A stretch of 64,000 nucleotides of DNA, taken from positions 1-64,000 of the forward strand of contig JAKSYS010000253.1 in assembly GCA_022925895.1 (NCBI GenBank), given 5' to 3'. The notes below the pieces were generated by a model. That model saw nothing but the letters and a program-made list of their open reading frames with translations. It was not told the origin of the DNA and searched no databases. Positions 33,490-45,754 of the stretch are shown here, piece after piece. The position numbers and the translations under genes were made by a program. Positions within the stretch are counted from its first letter, which is position 1, and each line of letters begins with the position of its first letter. The stretch is from Fragilaria crotonensis. Lineage: Eukaryota; Bacillariophyta; Fragilariophyceae; Fragilariales; Fragilariaceae.

Positions 33490-33945
33490 GTAATAACAGC
33501 AAGTTCCTATTCCTCCATTTGGTCAGCTCCATATCCTTCGCCCCACACCGGAACGACCAGCACCAGACAAGATAAGTCTCTGAGTCGAACTCCTCGTTCG
33601 AATCGACATAGCTCCTCATAACTTCCTCTCTCTTTGCCACACAGCTGGAGGCAACAATTCGATTGATTTTACAATTTCAACTCGTGCTTGCTTTTTCTTT
33701 GCTGCCTTGGCATCTGTCGTACTGTTTTGAAGGAATTGGTGTTCACAACTCTCCTTAAATTGGTGTACCTTTTCCATGAGATCACGATCATATTCGACAG
33801 AGTCGATTTTTCATAATTCAAACGTGGAATCGACTGCCATTTCCTTCCCCCGCATTTTGCGCAGGGCATTGGCCCATGCGACCTTTTTCTTGGATTGCGC
33901 TTCTTGTTGAAATCGCAATGACATTTGGAACGACAGAAATGGAAT
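33490..33945 (-). pseudogene. Decayed RLP24 copy
   Basis: Pieces in several frames match the intact RLP24 at 24360-24908: FCRSKCH and FNKKRNPRK near 33920, [20 protein letters not shown] near 33830-33890, and MAKREEVMR near 33610-33640. The first zinc pair and the N-terminal about 30 residues are missing. It stands in the same convergent position after an LRR gene as the intact copy, so the LRR-RLP24 pair was duplicated as a block. Confidence 0.85.
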
Positions 33946-34953
33946 TGACAGTATCAGTCCGTCGACTACTCGTACGTCACCTGTCTCATTGGCTCTACGG
34001 TAGAGTTGGTCGCCTGACCGACTAGAGAGCGCGCACAAAATGAAAATGTGTTGTGGAAATTCTAGTGATTTGCCACCCATGATATGGTCCTTCACACTGC
34101 CGAACAACGAGTCTTATTTCTAATTTCCCAAGGTACTGCAATGAAGCTCGGCTGGTGTCACATCACCACACATACACAGCACCACCACCTCCATCCATTT
34201 CTCTCAGCTGTGATGGAAAACCGCGTACGTCTCGTCCACTTGTTGGTTCACAACAACCACTGAAACGAGTTTGTTTGTTTGTGATTAGCCTTGTCGCCGA
34301 ACAGTACGCCGAGGTGCGTACGTACATGCAATGGAATGGTGTAGTCAGCGATAGCTTTCGTGTCTTCATTCGACATTTGACAACGGATATCATTGAGTTC
34401 TGGTCGTCCGTGATTGGAAGCGGAAAGGGTCCGACACCAACAAGCTTTATCAAAACAAAATGCAAATGCCAAAGCCAGTAGGCCTCCGTTTGTGCAATCA
34501 TGCAATTGAACTGGGGTAGAGAGCAGCAAAACACATCACACACGGTATTTGTAGCCTGATTTGGGATTCACGTCCAGGCTATTGAGCTGGTTTTCAGGCT
34601 TTCATGACTTGTCGTTGTACTTTGTATTACTAGCCACTCTGCTGGTAGCCGCTCTGATGAGCACCAAGCTGCCAAGCTGCTTCATCTTCGTTCTGCTAGT
34701 GGCAGTCTGCCAGAGGCAGTGCTTCCAAGAAAACATTTTGTCATGGTCAATGAAGAGATCTCAAGTCATCGAGTACGATCTCGGAATAATTCGCAGTCAT
34801 CTTTACTATCGCTGGTCATGTCGTCTTGCGAGCGAAAACAAGCAAGCAAGCGAAAGCAATGGATTCTCCTTGGATATCGTTGGATTATTAATCAGAGAGG
34901 GTAATGATCGTATGTTCGAGGGCGTTCCAGAATATCCTGTTATCTTTTGGCGC
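33946..34953. other. Region with two unrecognised open frames
   Basis: 34155-34481 plus (108 codons) shows no domain. 34561-34959 plus (132 codons) starts with a hydrophobic signal-like stretch (YFVLLATLLVAALMS, FIFVLLVAVCQ) and runs to the edge of the retrotransposon, where its stop lies. It may be the upstream part of a host gene interrupted by that insertion, but no homology supports this. Confidence 0.35.
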
Positions 34954-35300
34954 TGTTGAATCTAGCTGACGGGACCAGCTGGCCGACGACGAATGTACAT
35001 GTCGCATCGGACGGTTGGGTCATGGAGAGCAAAACCTTATAAACGGATGTCGCACGGGAGCGAACAGTCTCCGAGTGTTATGCGTGCAGGGTCACGTGTG
35101 AATAGCGGATCCCGTGTGAACTGGGCGGAATTGTCCACGGCTGAACGGAATGAGATTATTGGAGAAGATGAGATAGATAGTCTCACTTTAAATTAATTAT
35201 CCGGTTTACAAGCGATTCGACCACCACAATTAATCACATCACATCCGGATCTGTTATCTGATTGATACAGAGGATTGGTCTGTAAATTGTGGTTTCAACA
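34954..35300 (+). repeat. Copia 5' LTR
   Basis: 347 bases, TG...CA ends, near-identical to 40135-40483. Confidence 0.95.
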
Positions 35301-35331
35301 TAATTAATTTAAAGGCACGTCGTGTAGTGCC

Positions 35332-36560
35332 ATGACGACCCCCACGAGTAAAGTGGAAGCCGGAGACGGTTCATCTAATAACAAGGATAGCAAGGAAGGA
35401 GCTGGTGACGCCAAGAAGGGCAAGTCCAACTTTTCCAAAGGTCCATACAGGCATGCTTCAAGCGTCAAGTTCGACGGAAGCTGCGAAGACCTCAAGGGTC
35501 ACATATTCGATTGTGCCGACGTGAAACAGTCGGACATCTTCGTCGAAACCACCAAGGCGATTGCAATCTACGTTGGAGCAAAATACAAGTATGGAGCCGA
35601 TACATCCACTGCAGTCGAGACCCTGGAGGAGCAGATCATTGAAGTCCCACCGCCATGTGCCGATGTCGAAAACCCAACCTTGAAGAGGATTTGGGAGAAG
35701 AAGATTGATGAATACGTGAAGAGGACCACCTACATCGAGGAAAATAACAAAACGTTATATTCTCTCGTTTGGGGTCAGTGCACGGATATCATGCAACAGA
35801 AGGTCAGATCGAGTGAAGGTTTTGATGTTACGATGAAGACAAAGAACGGAGTCGGGTTGTTGACAGCAATCAAGAACATCGCATTCTCGTTCGAAGGTCA
35901 GAAGTATCACCCTTGTCTTTGCTTGAAGCGAAGAAAAGGTTCCTAAACCAAGTTCAGGGACGAACTGTCACAACCCAGGCATACTACGAGAAATTCCGAA
36001 ATACAATGAATGTGTTGAAGGCAATTGGCGCTGACATCGGATTAGATTCCGGGATGCGTAAGATCCTGAATGGAGACAGGGACATGTCGACAATGACTTC
36101 CGATGAAAGAAGGCAATCGACGAAGAAGTCGTTGAACGCTTCATGGCCATCACGTTGCTCATGGGAGCTGATCGCACGCGTTACGGAAGATTGTTGGATA
36201 ATCTTGAAAACGAATTCGTCGCAGGTCACGACAACTATCCCAAGACCTTAACCGACGCGTACAATCGTCTGGTTTACTTCACCAAATCAGGCGAGCAGAA
36301 TGGACTTAAGGAATCAGTGGAGGCGAGGTCGCCTTTGTCAACGCTGAAGGAAAAAAAAGAGAACCAGCCAAAAGCGAGGTCGAATGCCGTCGCTGCAAGA
36401 AAAAGGGCCATTACGCAAGTGAATGCGACAATGAACGGTACATTGAGGAGCAGAGGCGAAGCCAAAAAGCATACCGGAACCACGCTACTCACCGATGGAG
36501 TTTACGACGCGGACTTTCTTGACGATCAGCCGGACTACTCTGAGTTCCAGTTCATTAATC
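35332..36560 (+). other. Copia gag region
   Basis: Gag-like acidic and basic protein beginning shortly after the 5' LTR. The zinc-knuckle stretch (CRRCKKKGHYASEC) lies near 36380-36430. Fossil coding region of the retrotransposon. Confidence 0.75.
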
Positions 36561-38000
36561 ATGACGTCACCATGAACGAAACCGCAGTCACCATGCAAAT
36601 CGGAAGAGATGGACGGTTGCCACGCACTTGGATATTGCTCGACAACCAGTCGACAGTTGATGTCTTCTGCAACCGGGAGTTGCTGTCCAACATTCGTGAG
36701 CACGAGCACGATGGATATTCACTGCAATGCAGGTATCACCAGTACAAAATTGATCGGCGAGCTACAAGGCTACGGGACAGTTTGGTATAATCCAAAAGGT
36801 ATTGCAAACATCCTATCTCTTTCACGTGTCAAGGAACGTGGGTACCGCGTGACTTTCGACAGTTCGGACGGAAACGCCTTTCACCTTCATAAATCGGATG
36901 GTGGCGTTCGCATTTTCACCCAATCCGACAAGGGGCTTTACTATTTGGACACTCAGGAGGACACCACGGGGGTGAGCCTTGTCAACACGGTAGCTGATAA
37001 CGCTACTAAGTACTCTGAACGGGATTACTCGAAGGCTAAGCTGGCGCGCTCGATACAAAAGATTATCGGACGTCCAAGTACAAGGACATTCATCTCCATC
37101 GTTGAGAAAAACCAACTCCCTAATTGTCCTGTGACTCGAGACGACATTATCGCCGCAGAACGTATCTTTGGGCCCGATCTCGGGTCATTGAAGGGGAAAA
37201 CCGTACACAAGCGTCCGGATCCTGTCAAAATTGACCATGCAAATATCCCAGGGTCGGTTGTCTCGCGGTACCGAAATGTAGTGCTGGCCGGCGATATTAT
37301 GTTTGTTAACAAGTTGCCATTTTTCGTAACGATTTCACGACATATCAAATTCGGCACTTCGGAGCTTCTCACGAATCGAAAAATCGAAACTATCTTCGAA
37401 GCGACAAAACAGAGTATACCAACAGTACATGAAACGCGGTTTCAAAATCACGAGCATACTAATGGATGGCGAATTCGACACTGGCGGTTATCGTGGCGAA
37501 CTGTCTGCACTTGGGATCACGCTCAACGTCGTCGCAGCTGAGGAACACGTCCCCGAGATCGAACGTCACATTCGTGTCATCAAAGAACGCGCACGCAGTG
37601 TTATCAACACGTTACCGTTCGACAAGGTGCCCGCACGTGTGATTATCAGATTGATTTATTGCGGCTTCTGGCTCAACAGTTTTCCCGCTGCCGGTGGCAT
37701 CTCTGACACGATGAGCCCTCGAGCCATTGTCGTCGGAACGACGGTTAATTATGCCAACCACTGCAAGGTCGAGTTTGGCGAATATGTGCAGACGCACGAA
37801 CCACACGACAACAGCATGCAATCACGAACTGTCGGCGCGCTTGCTTTCGTCCTACAGGAAACGCCCAAGGAGGACATTATTTCTACAGCCTCGCCACCGG
37901 ACGGCGACTCAACCGCAACCATTGGACATCGCTCCCTATGCCCGCCGAAGTCATCGATCGCGTCCACGAATTATCCAATCAAGCCCCCGGTACCCCGCTG
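36560..38000 (+). other. Copia protease and integrase region
   Basis: Protease-like LLDNQSTVDVF near 36640, then GAG-pre-integrase/integrase-type sequence, including the region around VVAAEEHVPEIERHIRVIKE near 37530-37590. Fossil coding region. Confidence 0.75.
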
Positions 38001-40134
38001 ATTGAATTTGCAAACCGGGCAGGAGTGCCTTTCGATGACGACGATCTCCAAGACGACGACATTTATGACGATGACAACGATAATGATGACGACGATGAAT
38101 ACAATCCCAACGTTGAGATTGCAGGAGTGGATGATGAAGGAAGCGACGACGAGGAAGTCCATGATGACGATCATGCTGACGATGCTGATGACGATGATAA
38201 TGACGATCAAAACGATCATGCTGCCGATGCTGATGACGATGATAATGACAATGACGATCAAAACGACCACATCGCCGCTCTTGAAAATGACGATCAAAAC
38301 GACCACATCGCCGCTCTCGAAAACACCGGGCCCCCCGAAACTTTTGAGCCAGTCGAGCCTGCCGCCGCAATCGAACATACAATTGAGGAACAAATGGATG
38401 AAGCATATGGACCACGCAACAGTGAATACAACTTACGTCCCCGCAAGCCACGCGACTATGGTCACATTCACACGATCCTGGAGTCGACAGCCATGACACA
38501 ACATAGTGTAAAAAAAGGGCTGAGATTGTTCGGCGACAAAGGAGTTGACGCGGTCATGAAGGAGCTAGACCAGCTCCACGTCCGAAAGGTTCTGAAACCA
38601 ACAAAAAACCTTAACTGTAAGGAGCGACGTGACGCGTTACAATATCTCATGTTCCTGAAGGAAAAGAGAAATGGTATCATCAAAGCCCGCGGATGTGCGG
38701 ACGGACGGAAGCAACGAGCGTTCACAACCAAAGAAGAAGCAAGTTCTCCAACAGTTTCAATCGAGTCGGTCATGTTGTCTTGTGTAATTGATGCAAAGGA
38801 GCGTCGTGATGTCGCAACTGTTGATTTGCCTGGAGCGTTCATGCAAGCTGACATGGAGGACACAGTTCACATGAAACTTGAGGGCAAAATGGCCGAGCTA
38901 CTTGTGAAATGCGATCCCAAATTATATCGAGAGTACGTTCAAATGGAAAACGGAAAAGAGGTTCTATACGTACAGCTGACAAAAGCACTCTATGGAACGC
39001 TGAAGGCAGCACTGTTGTTCTGGAAGAGGTTGAGTAAACAACTGATTCAATGGGGGTTCAAACTAAACCCATACGACAGCTGCGTTGCGAACAAAACAAT
39101 CGACGGTAATCAATGCACCATCCTTTGGCATGTCGATGATCTGAAGATCTCACATGTGGACCCAAAGGTCGTGACGGATGTGATTGAGTTGCTTAAGTCC
39201 GAGTTTGGAAACGAGGCTCCGTTGACCATTACACGTGGCAAGGTACACGAATACTTGGGGATGACCATTGACTTTAGCATCGACGGCAAGGTCATGTTTA
39301 AGATGTTTGATTATATCAAGACGATGTTGGACGAACTACCAGCTGACTTTGGCGGAACCGCTCCGAACCCAGCGAGCATGAAGCTGTTCGATGTCGACCC
39401 AGCGGCGGCACGAATTTCAAAAGAGTTGGGAAAATTGTTCCATCACAATACCGCCAAGCTGCTATTTCTCTGTAAGCGAGCTCGACCGGATGTACAACCA
39501 CCAACGGCTTTCCTGTGCACTCGAGTGAAGGATGCTGACGTCGATGACTATAAAAAACTGCGTCGAGTCATGCAATACCTGCGCGGGACGGCGCTTATGC
39601 CTTTGACATTAGAAGCTGATGGCATGAGCATCATCAAGTGGTGGGTGGATTCATCGTTCGCGGTGCATCCCGATATGAAGGGTCACACAGGTGGCATGAT
39701 GACATTGGGAAAAGGAGCAATTTATGGGACATCGACTCGCCACAAAATTAACACAAGAAGTTCGACCGAATCGGAGCTGGTGTCTCTATATGACGTTATG
39801 CCACAGATACTATGGACTAGGTATTTTCTCGAAGCCCAGGGTTATGGAGTAAAAGAGTCCATTGTGCATCAAGACAACAAGAGCACTATTCTACTCGCGG
39901 AAAACGGGAAGGGCTCCAGCAGTAAAAGAACGCGACATATCGAGATCCGTTACTTCTTCGTTAAAGACAGAATTGATTCTGGGGATCTTACAGTTAAGTA
40001 TTGCCCCACTGGAGAAATGATTGCGGATTACTTTACCAAGCCGTTGCAGGGTACATTGTTCACGAAGCTTCGCAATGAGATTATGAATGTCAATCCTGAT
40101 CACGTCGACTACGCGCTTGAGGATTGCAGGAGTG
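38000..40134 (+). other. Copia reverse transcriptase and RNase H region
   Basis: An Asp-rich linker (38030-38270) precedes Copia RT motifs: DLPGAFMQADM near 38820, LTKALYGTLKAALLFWKRL near 38980 and ILWHVDDLKISH near 39120. RNase H-type sequence follows, with KINTRSSTESELVSLYD near 39750 and KYCPTGEMIADYFTKPLQG near 40000. The reading frame runs on into the 3' LTR. Confidence 0.9.
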
Positions 40135-40483
40135 TGTTGAATCTAGCTGACGGGACCAGCTGGCCGACGACGAATGTACATGTCGCATCGGACGGTTGGG
40201 TCATGGAGAAGGCAAAACCTTATAAACGGATGTCGCACGGGAGCGAACAGTCTCCGAGTGTTATGCGTGCAGGGTCACGTGTGAATAGCGGATCCCGTGT
40301 GAACTGGGCGGAATTGTCCACGGCTGAACGGAATGAGATTATTGGAGAAGATGAGATAGATAGTCTCACTTTAAATTAATTATCCGGTTTACAAGCGATT
40401 CGACCACCACAATTAATCACATCACATCCGGATCTGTTATCTGATTGATACAGAGGATTGGTCTGTGAATTGTGGTTTCAACA
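40135..40483 (+). repeat. Copia 3' LTR
   Basis: 349 bases, TG...CA ends, near-identical to 34954-35300. Confidence 0.95.
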
Positions 40484-41036
40484 CTGCCGTTTTCGTGTGG
40501 CGATGGTCTGTCAAGACTGAGGGCACCATCGAGTATGAACAGTCAGTGGCGTTGGGAGGGTTGTTTGCCATGCAACGAGGACGGTGTGCGTCCTGCAAAG
40601 ATCCCATGTGGGAACGGGGCCAACGTTTGGCAGCTCCGTATGCTATGGTCATGGCGAAACCGTTGGGAGTTGTTCCGGATACGAATCTGTGTTACGATAG
40701 TGGCTACAAAAAGGGACCGGCTGACGTGAAGGTGACCATCTACTCGGACTTGGGATCACTCGCATATGAACTATGGATTGTGTTAACAGTTGCAATGTGG
40801 CATCTCCCGCAATCAGTGTTCGCCTTGCTTGGAACCAATGAATTCAAGAAGGATTGAAAAATTGTTGACAAGGCATGCCCAAGGCTTCGTCCTTATCGTC
40901 AGCCGCAGTTTCTCCTTATTGCTAGGGTCAAGAATGTCCTGTAGAGAATACATGCGAGAAATACATTCGTACCAGGTCAGACATGCGTGGAAACGCTGAA
41001 TGCCTAACAGATAGACTACCCTGTCCGTGTTACACC
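40484..41036. other. Open frame next to the Copia 3' LTR, and spacer
   Basis: A plus-strand frame continues from the LTR edge to 40857, including RGRCASCKDPMWERGQRLA and DTNLCYDSGYKKGPADVKVT. It has no start of its own outside the LTR, so it may be the downstream part of a host gene that received the insertion. I recognise no family. 40858-41036 is spacer. Confidence 0.35.
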
Positions 41037-43789
41037 CTACCAGAAAAGTCCACCACTCTGCGACTTCTCAAGTTCTTTAGCCATCTTTGCAAAATCTTCT
41101 GAAGCGTTCATCAGCTTCTCTGTCTTTTCGCTAAGTGTGTTGAGGCGATCTCCTCGCTCATTCAAAGCATCTCGTGTTTGCCCCAAAGAAGCATGAAGTC
41201 CTCCAACTGCATCAATATCGTCGTCGCCACTCAAGAGACTCGTCGCCTTCTCCATGATTCCGCCGAAGAGGCTATCTCTTTGAAGTTGGTCGGCCTTCTC
41301 CTTCTCCAACCTCTGCAATCTAGTATGTTCCATTTGCTCTTTGCGTCGCTGTAACATTTCTTGTTGCTCCTTGAACTTGTCGGCTTTGAGCCGCACAACG
41401 TCTGTGCGAGCAAGCGAATACTGCCCGTCGCTAGTTCTTTGATCTTGATTATCAAGTTTAATGCGTTTGGTTGAACAGTCGTCGCATACATATCTCACAC
41501 TAAAACGGCACTTGTGTTTGCGATTCAGAATGCTACCGAAGACGCCCCAGCAAATAGCACAGCTCTTGTCATTGCTCCCACCAGGTGCATCCGATTCCGT
41601 CAACACTGTATCATGGTTCAGAGGCGCCTTGCCCACTCCCACAACAACCTTATCTTCGAGCCAGATTTTTCTACATGCTTCGAGCCTTTCCTTTCCGCCC
41701 AAAAGGTCCATCAGGTCCTTGTTACCATCAATCTTGACGCGATGGCGATCCACATCCGGGAGACTGCTTGCGCTGTCATCTGCAGGAATACGTGGCGGAT
41801 GGCGCGCGAGTCGTTCCAAAGGCGGCGGCTCCATGTTGATTCGGGCGCCGAACTGCACCAACACATCGGCAGCACCCGCCAAGGTGCTAGCAACAGAGGA
41901 CAGAACCGACGTGGAGATTTTCACCCCAGATTTGGAGAGCTGTTCTGCGTCCAGTGCCGCAGCGGCTAGGATTTGAAGTGGTGTGAATCCCACATGCTCC
42001 ATCAGGTCGGCACGCCCTTCAAAAGAGATTGCCACACGGTCGAGGCGCTCGTTGGGCTCGAAACCGTGTTCCAAGAGAACTTGAAGTGTGCCTCGCAATT
42101 GCGACTTCAGTTTGTCGCCCCCGCCAAAGCCGTGATCAGCTTTCAGCGCACCGATAGTTTGTATCCTGCGGCGAAGTGCGACCAAGGCCGTATGGGTAGG
42201 ATAAAGATGGTAGGCGCCAACTGATATACCTGGTACAGGCAGTGGATATCGATATTCCTGGTTGGCAAGAATGGGACCTAAGGCATCATGCTTCCAATGG
42301 GAGACCAGAACGCTCAGTGACGTACGGAGTGATCCCATGTTGCCACCCCACGCTTCGAGAGCCGACAAGCACTTACTCAGCGCTGTGGGATCGTCAGAGG
42401 TTCCTTCAGTTGCTGCAACGTACATTGCAGTTCGACCATGACTATCCAGGGCATTAGGATCTGGGCGACGTGGAGCCGCTAGTATGGTAGAGAGGGACAA
42501 GTGATCGAGTAATCTAGCTGAGACGTGGATGGGGAGGAGTTCCCCCTCCTCTGACGATAGGGGGATCGAAGCGCTTGCTCCCGCAGCAACCAAAGCGGCC
42601 ACTGCTGCGCTGCTGCGACGTGCACAGGCATAGTGCAATGCAGTACGACCACTTTCATCCATCTGATCCACGACATGAACAGGGAGCGTCGAAGAACGAT
42701 TGGGATTTCTTGCGATGGCAGCATCGATAGCTTTCTCCAGCTGAGTTTGGGAGCCAGAGATAACAAACGATGTCAGCGTACCCAATACGAGCTGGTGTTT
42801 CCAGGAAATATCTGAAGACTTGTGTGATCGACTGGGCAGTGAGCTGCGAATAGGGCATTTCCTATTGCAATCTCCATCGTCTTGGTCTCAAGAAAACCAA
42901 CGCTATTCCGCATGATCGCGCCATCCTCCTTTGGACGAAGAGCTGATAAGAGAACGATTTCAGAAGGAGTGACGAGCTCAAAACAAGTCAGTCGGTGAGG
43001 TGAAACATTGTCACCCGCAGCTGTGCTTTCAATAGACGTGGGAGTTGTAAGCGGTGAAAGTCGAAGCTTACAAGTCATCGGGTCGACGATGGTCTCCGCA
43101 ATCAAGTAGTGTCGAGGATTCACAGGCTCATCTCCAATATCTAGGATTGATTGCACCTCTTTCGCGTCGATTGGCGGCCGTAGAATCAATGTGACATTGG
43201 GCTCGTCATATATTGCTAATTTTCGAGTTTCGAACGACTCTGTTGAAGACCCTGTGAACCACTTTTTCTGACCCACAGTCAGTCTTGTACACAATTCGCA
43301 GAAACGAACCGAACGTTTATAAGACAACCACTGCAAGTTAGTCCATGGCGTGGTTACAGAAGTCAAGGTTTGGGGGAAAATGACTTCTCCTCCAACCCTC
43401 TCGATTTCCACGTCATAAGCTGATAGCTGTTCCACCGTTGGAGCATCGTCTGTTTGGACTACTTCAAAGTCCTCCTCATCTTCAAGGTCGTCGGCAAGAG
43501 TCTTGTGCGATTCTTGTACTTGTGACATCGAATTCTGGTTCGAGTCAGTCGTATCTTCGGCACATATACTATAGTTTGGTTCGAGGTGGACTCCAGGAAC
43601 TTGTTCGTTCTCCACGACGACGGCTTCATTCGCCTCATCACCGCTACCCTTATGTTCCAGAACAATTCCTTCGAGACCCAATTCTATTGGATTATCATCC
43701 CCAACATCATCAACAGAATCATTCTCAACGGAAGCGAGTTCCTCTGGAAGATTTTCTGTTGAAACCAACGTTTCTGATTCCTCTTTCAT
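41037..43789 (-). CDS. PH-like, ankyrin, FYVE-like and SNARE-like multidomain protein (one frame change)
   Basis: Two minus-strand frames abut: 43789-42773 (338 codons) and 42785-41037 (582 codons, no ATG at its head). One missing base near 42790 would explain the change, so this is probably one gene of about 915 residues. Part 1 has an acidic head and a PH-like segment (about 145-310; CFELVTPSEIVLLSA, TMEIAIGNALFAAH). Part 2 has ankyrin repeats (DESGRTALHYACARRSSAAV; DSHGRTAMYVAATEG) and a FYVE-like zinc finger at about 409-440 (CAIC, NRKHKCRFS, CDDC). A basic coiled coil (465-505) follows, and a C-terminal R-SNARE-like coil at about 527-574 (LNERGDRLNTLSEKTEKLMN) with Arg at the zero-layer position. 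The combination suggests an endosomal tether or fusion factor. No membrane anchor follows the coil. Confidence 0.78.
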
Positions 43790-44557
43790 CGCGCTGGATA
43801 TTTCGCACGGGAACTTGATAAGTTATCCAACGATATGTGTCAGTGGAGCCTACGTTGAAGAGTGGAAAGGGTGGCGTGCTGGCTCTCGGGTTTGCGATCT
43901 ATGATGGCAATGCACCATGTACGACTGGCAAGTGGCGAATGGCCATTCTGTAACAACGGGAAAACACAGGGACCGCATAGTGCTTTTTGTTGCTGCATCA
44001 TAATCACAACCACCTACCGGTATAAATATATATACAGTAGAAGTACTCCGCACTCCGCACTCCGCACTCCGGTACTCCATCGACAGTGCTCCAGTACTAC
44101 CGTACTACAAGTACCAAGTACTAGTACCTGTGCCTCCTCACTCCTCAACTACGACTACGGCACAGGTAGGATTACAGTATAATACAAGGACCAACGCCGA
44201 AATGCAGCCACTATATGAAGCACCACTCACAATATCACAATACTTCGAGTGTATGCATAGAGTGTACAGGAAGAAACGGACTACTCCCGTGGGCCATGCG
44301 CAGAATAAGTATTAAAGGAGCTGCTTGGCTGATACTCGGAGTACTAGTACCACACATCACACAACAGGAAACTAGGACTGCTAAAAGGTCCATTCTGTCG
44401 GTATGGTAGATGTCTGACAGTTTAGCTAGAGCGTCAACTTAAACCAACGATGAACTAAGAAAGTAGAATTCAGATAATAACGTAAAAGTAAGTAGAGATG
44501 TAACAACGACGAATGACTTCATTCCACCGCTCCACTCCCATAAAGTTTGAACAACAT
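43790..44557. other. Intergenic, GTAC-rich
   Basis: Short frames only. Repeated CCGCACTCCGCACTCCG and GTAC words at 44040-44130. No gene recognised. Confidence 0.4.
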
Positions 44558-45754
44558 TCACTCAGTCTTCTTGACTTCATCTTCATTCGCCGCAGGTTGT
44601 ACCGAACGCAACTCGCGAAAGGTAGTTGCCGTGTGTTTGAGGGCGTTGGCCGTACGGAGCATGACGGCGCGCGACTGCAACGACGAGCTTCGTCCGGCAG
44701 CGGCAAAGATTTGTTGTGGAGAATCTGCGTTCCAGCGATGCATGTTGAAGACTTCCCTCTGGTAAACTTCATTGGTGAACTCGGCGCCGAAGATGTAGAA
44801 AGCGACCAAGGAGACCAGAATGGCAAAAATCATTTCAATCCATTCGAGCACTTCCGACCAACCAGCGAGAGAGGCAGCAAACACCTTGCAAGCAAGGAGG
44901 CCAATCAAGAGAGTAGTGAGTTTGCTGGCGATCAGCGTTTGCTTGTACAAAACACAAACGAAGGCAGCGATGTAGAAGTTTCGGAAGAAATCGCCAACCG
45001 GATCCGGTGCGGACAGATACTGTTCAGGAATCTGATCAGGGAAATAGACAGTCAGAATGAGTTTGGTACTAGTGGCCAACCAGAAACACCCGAATGCAAG
45101 GAATGCTGTGCCTCCATAAATATTGTTGCGGCTTGCTTCGACCAATCCAGCAATAATCTGCAGCACACCGGATACAAAGAAGGCATAGGGTCCCCAGATA
45201 AGGTAGAAGGACGGATTAATGGAGTTTTCGACCAGATTTCCGAGGAGATGGACAACATCCATGATAACAGTCAGGGAAAAGGCGAAAAGGCCCAGCGGGG
45301 CGAGAGTACAGAAACCTGACCGTGTCTGTTCAGTCTTCAGAACGGGATCTCCCGCGTCGCCCGAACTGAGATCGGTCAATCGAAAATTCAGGACGCCAGG
45401 ATTTCCGGTCGTCGCATTCGAGAAATCAAACACGACGTCGGCATCTAGAGCATCGAGCATCATGTAGCACTCATACTTGTCTAGGAATACCTCTGCCAAT
45501 AATTTTTCATCGTCAGCCTCCTTGATTCCCTGCACATCAAGAAACGCACGGATGTCCTCTGCCTTGCAAATTACTGGGGCTCCTTTCCATATACGTGCAC
45601 TGGATTGCTGCAAGCCATAACCGGCTCGATCCAAAAAGTAGCGAACCACGACGAGGCGTTCGTTCGCATTCTCATGGTCGCTGCTCTGAAACGTGGCGTG
45701 CATCCTTCTACCGTGCTTGTTTTCGTGAGTCCTGGATTTGCAACAATCTGGCAA
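44558..45754 (-). CDS. GPR1/FUN34/YaaH (acetate transporter) family membrane protein
   Basis: 398 residues. The AceTr family moves acetate, succinate or ammonium-related substrates across membranes. The first helix carries LAPLGLFAFSLTVIM, matching the family NPAPLGL signature. The central helices read IWGPYAFFVSGVLQIIAGLV and YGGTAFLAFGCFWLATST. Six hydrophobic segments lie between about 149 and 330, followed by a hydrophilic tail rich in Ala/Arg. About 145 residues before the first helix are unusually long for the family; an internal start or an extra regulatory head is possible. The substrate cannot be read from the sequence. Confidence 0.85.
   Translation of the reverse strand: MPDCCKSRTHENKHGRRMHATFQSSDHENANERLVVVRYFLDRAGYGLQQSSARIWKGAPVICKAEDIRAFLDVQGIKEADDEKLLAEVFLDKYECYMMLDALDADVVFDFSNATTGNPGVLNFRLTDLSSGDAGDPVLKTEQTRSGFCTLAPLGLFAFSLTVIMDVVHLLGNLVENSINPSFYLIWGPYAFFVSGVLQIIAGLVEASRNNIYGGTAFLAFGCFWLATSTKLILTVYFPDQIPEQYLSAPDPVGDFFRNFYIAAFVCVLYKQTLIASKLTTLLIGLLACKVFAASLAGWSEVLEWIEMIFAILVSLVAFYIFGAEFTNEVYQREVFNMHRWNADSPQQIFAAAGRSSSLQSRAVMLRTANALKHTATTFRELRSVQPAANEDEVKKTE

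Larger units (their letters stand above)
34954..40483 (+). mobile_element. Copia-type LTR retrotransposon (diatom CoDi-like), young, broken
   Basis: 5.53 kb with direct LTRs of 347 and 349 bases that begin TGTTGAATC and end TTTCAACA. Internal parts in Copia order are gag with a CCHC knuckle, protease/integrase, reverse transcriptase and RNase H. The two LTRs differ by one substitution and one two-base indel by eye, so the insertion is recent. The coding part looks broken by a few interruptions. No 5-base target duplication is evident at the two edges, which hints at recombination or loss after insertion. Confidence 0.95.

Noticed and set aside
37951-38499. Minus-strand His/Arg-rich frames
   Set aside because: Antisense of the Asp-rich linker of the Copia element.
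44513-45319. 268-codon plus-strand frame
   Set aside because: Antisense to the acetate-transporter-like gene, which has clear family motifs.
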